A stretch of DNA of 5,836 bases from Planctomycetota bacterium (GTDB lineage Bacteria > Planctomycetota > Phycisphaerae > WQYP01): assembly GCA_021828935.1 (NCBI GenBank), contig JAJZCU010000159.1, forward strand, positions 1 to 5,836. Direction: 5' to 3'. Position 1 is the stretch's first letter; each line of letters opens with the position of its first letter. A program made the translations under genes and the position numbers. Positions 4,751 to 5,836 of this stretch are shown here, piece by piece. Under the pieces are notes generated by a model. It was given only the letters and a program-made list of their open reading frames with translations, was not told the DNA's origin and ran no database searches.

Positions 4751-5665
4751 ATGGCTGAAACCGTCATTACGCTGGTCCATACCGGCGCACTGGGAGATAC
4801 CTTGCTGTTGGCGCCGTTGCTGCGGGCTTTGAGGGTTCGCTTTCCCGGCGCCCGCCGGAACATTGTCACGCGCCCGGCATTTGGGCGCGTGCTGCAGACG
4901 CTGGGCTTGGCGGAACAGTGGTTTGACGGCAATGATCCGCGCCATACCTTGTGGTTTGCCGCGGAAAACTGGGGGGATGCGAGCGCCGCGCCGTTGGAAT
5001 GGACAAATTGCGATATTTTAATTTCAGCCGTCAGCGATGGCCGCGACGCCTGGGCGGCGAACGCCGCTCGGTTGGCGGGGCCCGCCCGCCGACTATTTTT
5101 TAATCCCACTCCGGCGCCCGGTCTGCCGCCGGGCGAAACGTTGCATGTCACCGAATTTCACCGGCGGCAACTGGCGGAATTAGCGCTGCCCCAGGCGCCC
5201 GGCGTGCCACCGGCGCGCGACGCCGCCGGGCCGGTGTTCGTGCATCCCGGCAGCGGGGGAAATGGCAAGAATTGGCCGCTGCCGTGTTTTGTGGCTTTGG
5301 CCGAACGCTTCAAAGGGGCCGGTGTACCGGTTCACTTTTTATTTGGTGAAGTGGAGATGGAACGCATGCCGACGGGCGCCATCGCGGCTGTGTCACAGGC
5401 GTTTCCTTGCGCCATGAATCCACCCCTGGACGCGCTGCCAAAGTTGCTGCGCACCGGGCGCGGATTTGTTGGTAATGACAGTGGCGTGGCGCACCTCGCG
5501 GCGGCGTTCGGCGTGCCGGTGGCGGCGCTGTTTGGTCCCAGCGACTCGGAAATGTGGCGGCCGGTGGGACCGCGCGTGGCGGTGGTGCAACCGAAAGGCC
5601 GAAGCGCTTTGATGGAGCATATTTCGTTGGCGCGTGTTTGGGAGGCCACGGCATTCCTGCGGTAA
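4751..5665 (+). CDS. GT9-family glycosyltransferase, heptosyltransferase-like
   Basis: From the ATG at 4751 the protein has 304 residues with the two-domain GT-B layout of glycosyltransferase family 9 (ADP-heptose:LPS heptosyltransferases and relatives). The N-terminal nucleotide-fold start reads TLVHTGALGDTLLLAP (7-22), with the Gly-Asp that is catalytic in WaaC/WaaF-like enzymes. The C-terminal domain has VHPGSGGNGKNWP (164-176), equivalent to the family's PG...K.WP sugar-nucleotide motif, and VGNDSGVAHLAAAFG (240-254) followed by VPVAALFGPS, equivalent to NDSG..H.AAA...P....FG. Length is close to the usual 320-350 residues. It probably transfers a sugar to a lipid-anchored core glycan at the cytoplasmic face of the inner membrane; donor and acceptor are not known. 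The start at 4751 is chosen because the fold begins at once after it; an upstream ATG at 4682 would overlap mutT by 40 bases and add 23 unrelated residues. The ribosome binding site is weak (AAAGAA). Confidence 0.88.
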   Translation: MAETVITLVHTGALGDTLLLAPLLRALRVRFPGARRNIVTRPAFGRVLQTLGLAEQWFDGNDPRHTLWFAAENWGDASAAPLEWTNCDILISAVSDGRDAWAANAARLAGPARRLFFNPTPAPGLPPGETLHVTEFHRRQLAELALPQAPGVPPARDAAGPVFVHPGSGGNGKNWPLPCFVALAERFKGAGVPVHFLFGEVEMERMPTGAIAAVSQAFPCAMNPPLDALPKLLRTGRGFVGNDSGVAHLAAAFGVPVAALFGPSDSEMWRPVGPRVAVVQPKGRSALMEHISLARVWEATAFLR

Positions 5666-5711
5666 GACCGACGATTGGCGTATGCGGTAATGTTCTTTGT
5701 TTCAGGCGCCC

Positions 5712-5717
5712 TATAAT
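5712..5717 (+). promoter_or_regulatory. Consensus -10 box upstream of msrA
   Basis: TATAAT matches the sigma-70 -10 consensus exactly and lies 33 bases before the msrA start, leaving a leader of about 25 bases. The -35 region is poor: the bases at the best spacing (5689-5695) read around AATGTTC. The box indicates msrA is transcribed separately from the GT9 gene that ends 46 bases earlier. Confidence 0.55.
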
Positions 5718-5738
5718 GGCTCCAGCAACGAATTGAAC

Positions 5739-5743
5739 AGGAG
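5739..5743 (+). promoter_or_regulatory. Ribosome binding site of msrA
   Basis: AGGAG lies 1, 4 and 7 bases before three consecutive in-frame ATG codons (5745, 5748, 5751). The spacing favours the third. Confidence 0.65.
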
Positions 5744-5750
5744 CATGATG

Positions 5751-5836
5751 ATGGCCACAGAATTGGCGGACTTTGGCGCGGGATGCTTTTGGGGTGTGGA
5801 GGCGACATTCCGCGCCCTGCCCGGCGTCAGCCTTGC
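5751..5836 (+). CDS. msrA: Peptide-methionine (S)-S-oxide reductase MsrA, N-terminal fragment
   Basis: The frame gives 28 complete codons before the window ends: [15 protein letters not shown], then [28 protein letters not shown] is the signature start of MsrA, and Cys12 in GCFWG is the catalytic cysteine that attacks methionine-S-sulfoxide, restoring methionine in oxidised proteins with thioredoxin as the usual reductant. The start is placed at the third of three in-frame ATG codons on ribosome-binding-site spacing; starting at 5745 would add two Met. There is no signal peptide before the catalytic Cys, so the protein is probably cytoplasmic. It lies 85 bases after the GT9 gene, with its own -10 box. 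Confidence 0.92.
   Translation, partial: MATELADFGAGCFWGVEATFRALPGVSL

Overview
The window holds eight protein-coding regions (six complete, two cut by the window edges) and one gene-free stretch of about 600 bases that carries degenerate palindromic repeats. The sequence is GC-rich, the genes are housekeeping or hypothetical, and none of the proteins looks plasmid- or phage-borne. The repeats (related to CCAGGG..TTCACCC..TGGCTATT) and the style of the hypothetical proteins resemble what I remember from Planctomycetota or other PVC-group genomes. That placement is an inference of low to moderate confidence. No rRNA, tRNA, CRISPR array, transposase or integrase was seen.

Layout. (1) 1-172, plus strand: the C-terminal end of a dihydrolipoyl dehydrogenase (E3). 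(2) 173-785: no gene. It holds three degraded copies of a hairpin-rich repeat in both orientations, between the convergent ends of lpd and the next gene. (3) 786-2985, minus strand, three genes read right to left: a small membrane protein with a Pro-Gly...Phe-Pro-Thr-Trp-Thr motif, a divergent dihydropteroate synthase (FolP), and, after a 241-base gap with its own candidate promoter and leader hairpin, a DUF4142-like lipoprotein. (4) 2986-3252: a divergent intergenic region with an interrupted inverted repeat. (5) 3253-5665, plus strand, a compact likely operon: a membrane-anchored basic protein of unknown function, a MutT-type Nudix hydrolase and a GT9 (heptosyltransferase-like) glycosyltransferase, with gaps of 44 and 29 bases. 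(6) From 5712: a consensus -10 box, a good ribosome binding site and the start of msrA, which runs off the right end.

How the genes relate. MutT (sanitising oxidised nucleotides) and MsrA (repairing oxidised methionine) both deal with oxidative damage and lie close together, but MsrA appears to have its own promoter. FolP makes dihydropteroate for folate. The GT9 enzyme probably acts on a cell-envelope glycan. No single pathway unites the window. The points most worth a second look are the FolP active-site loop (a three-residue insertion between the conserved Thr and Arg), the missing conventional start for FolP, which shares a reading frame with its upstream neighbour across a single TAA, and the repeat family, whose copies keep stems while the stem sequences change. 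I did not find convincing evidence of a wholly new multi-gene system.
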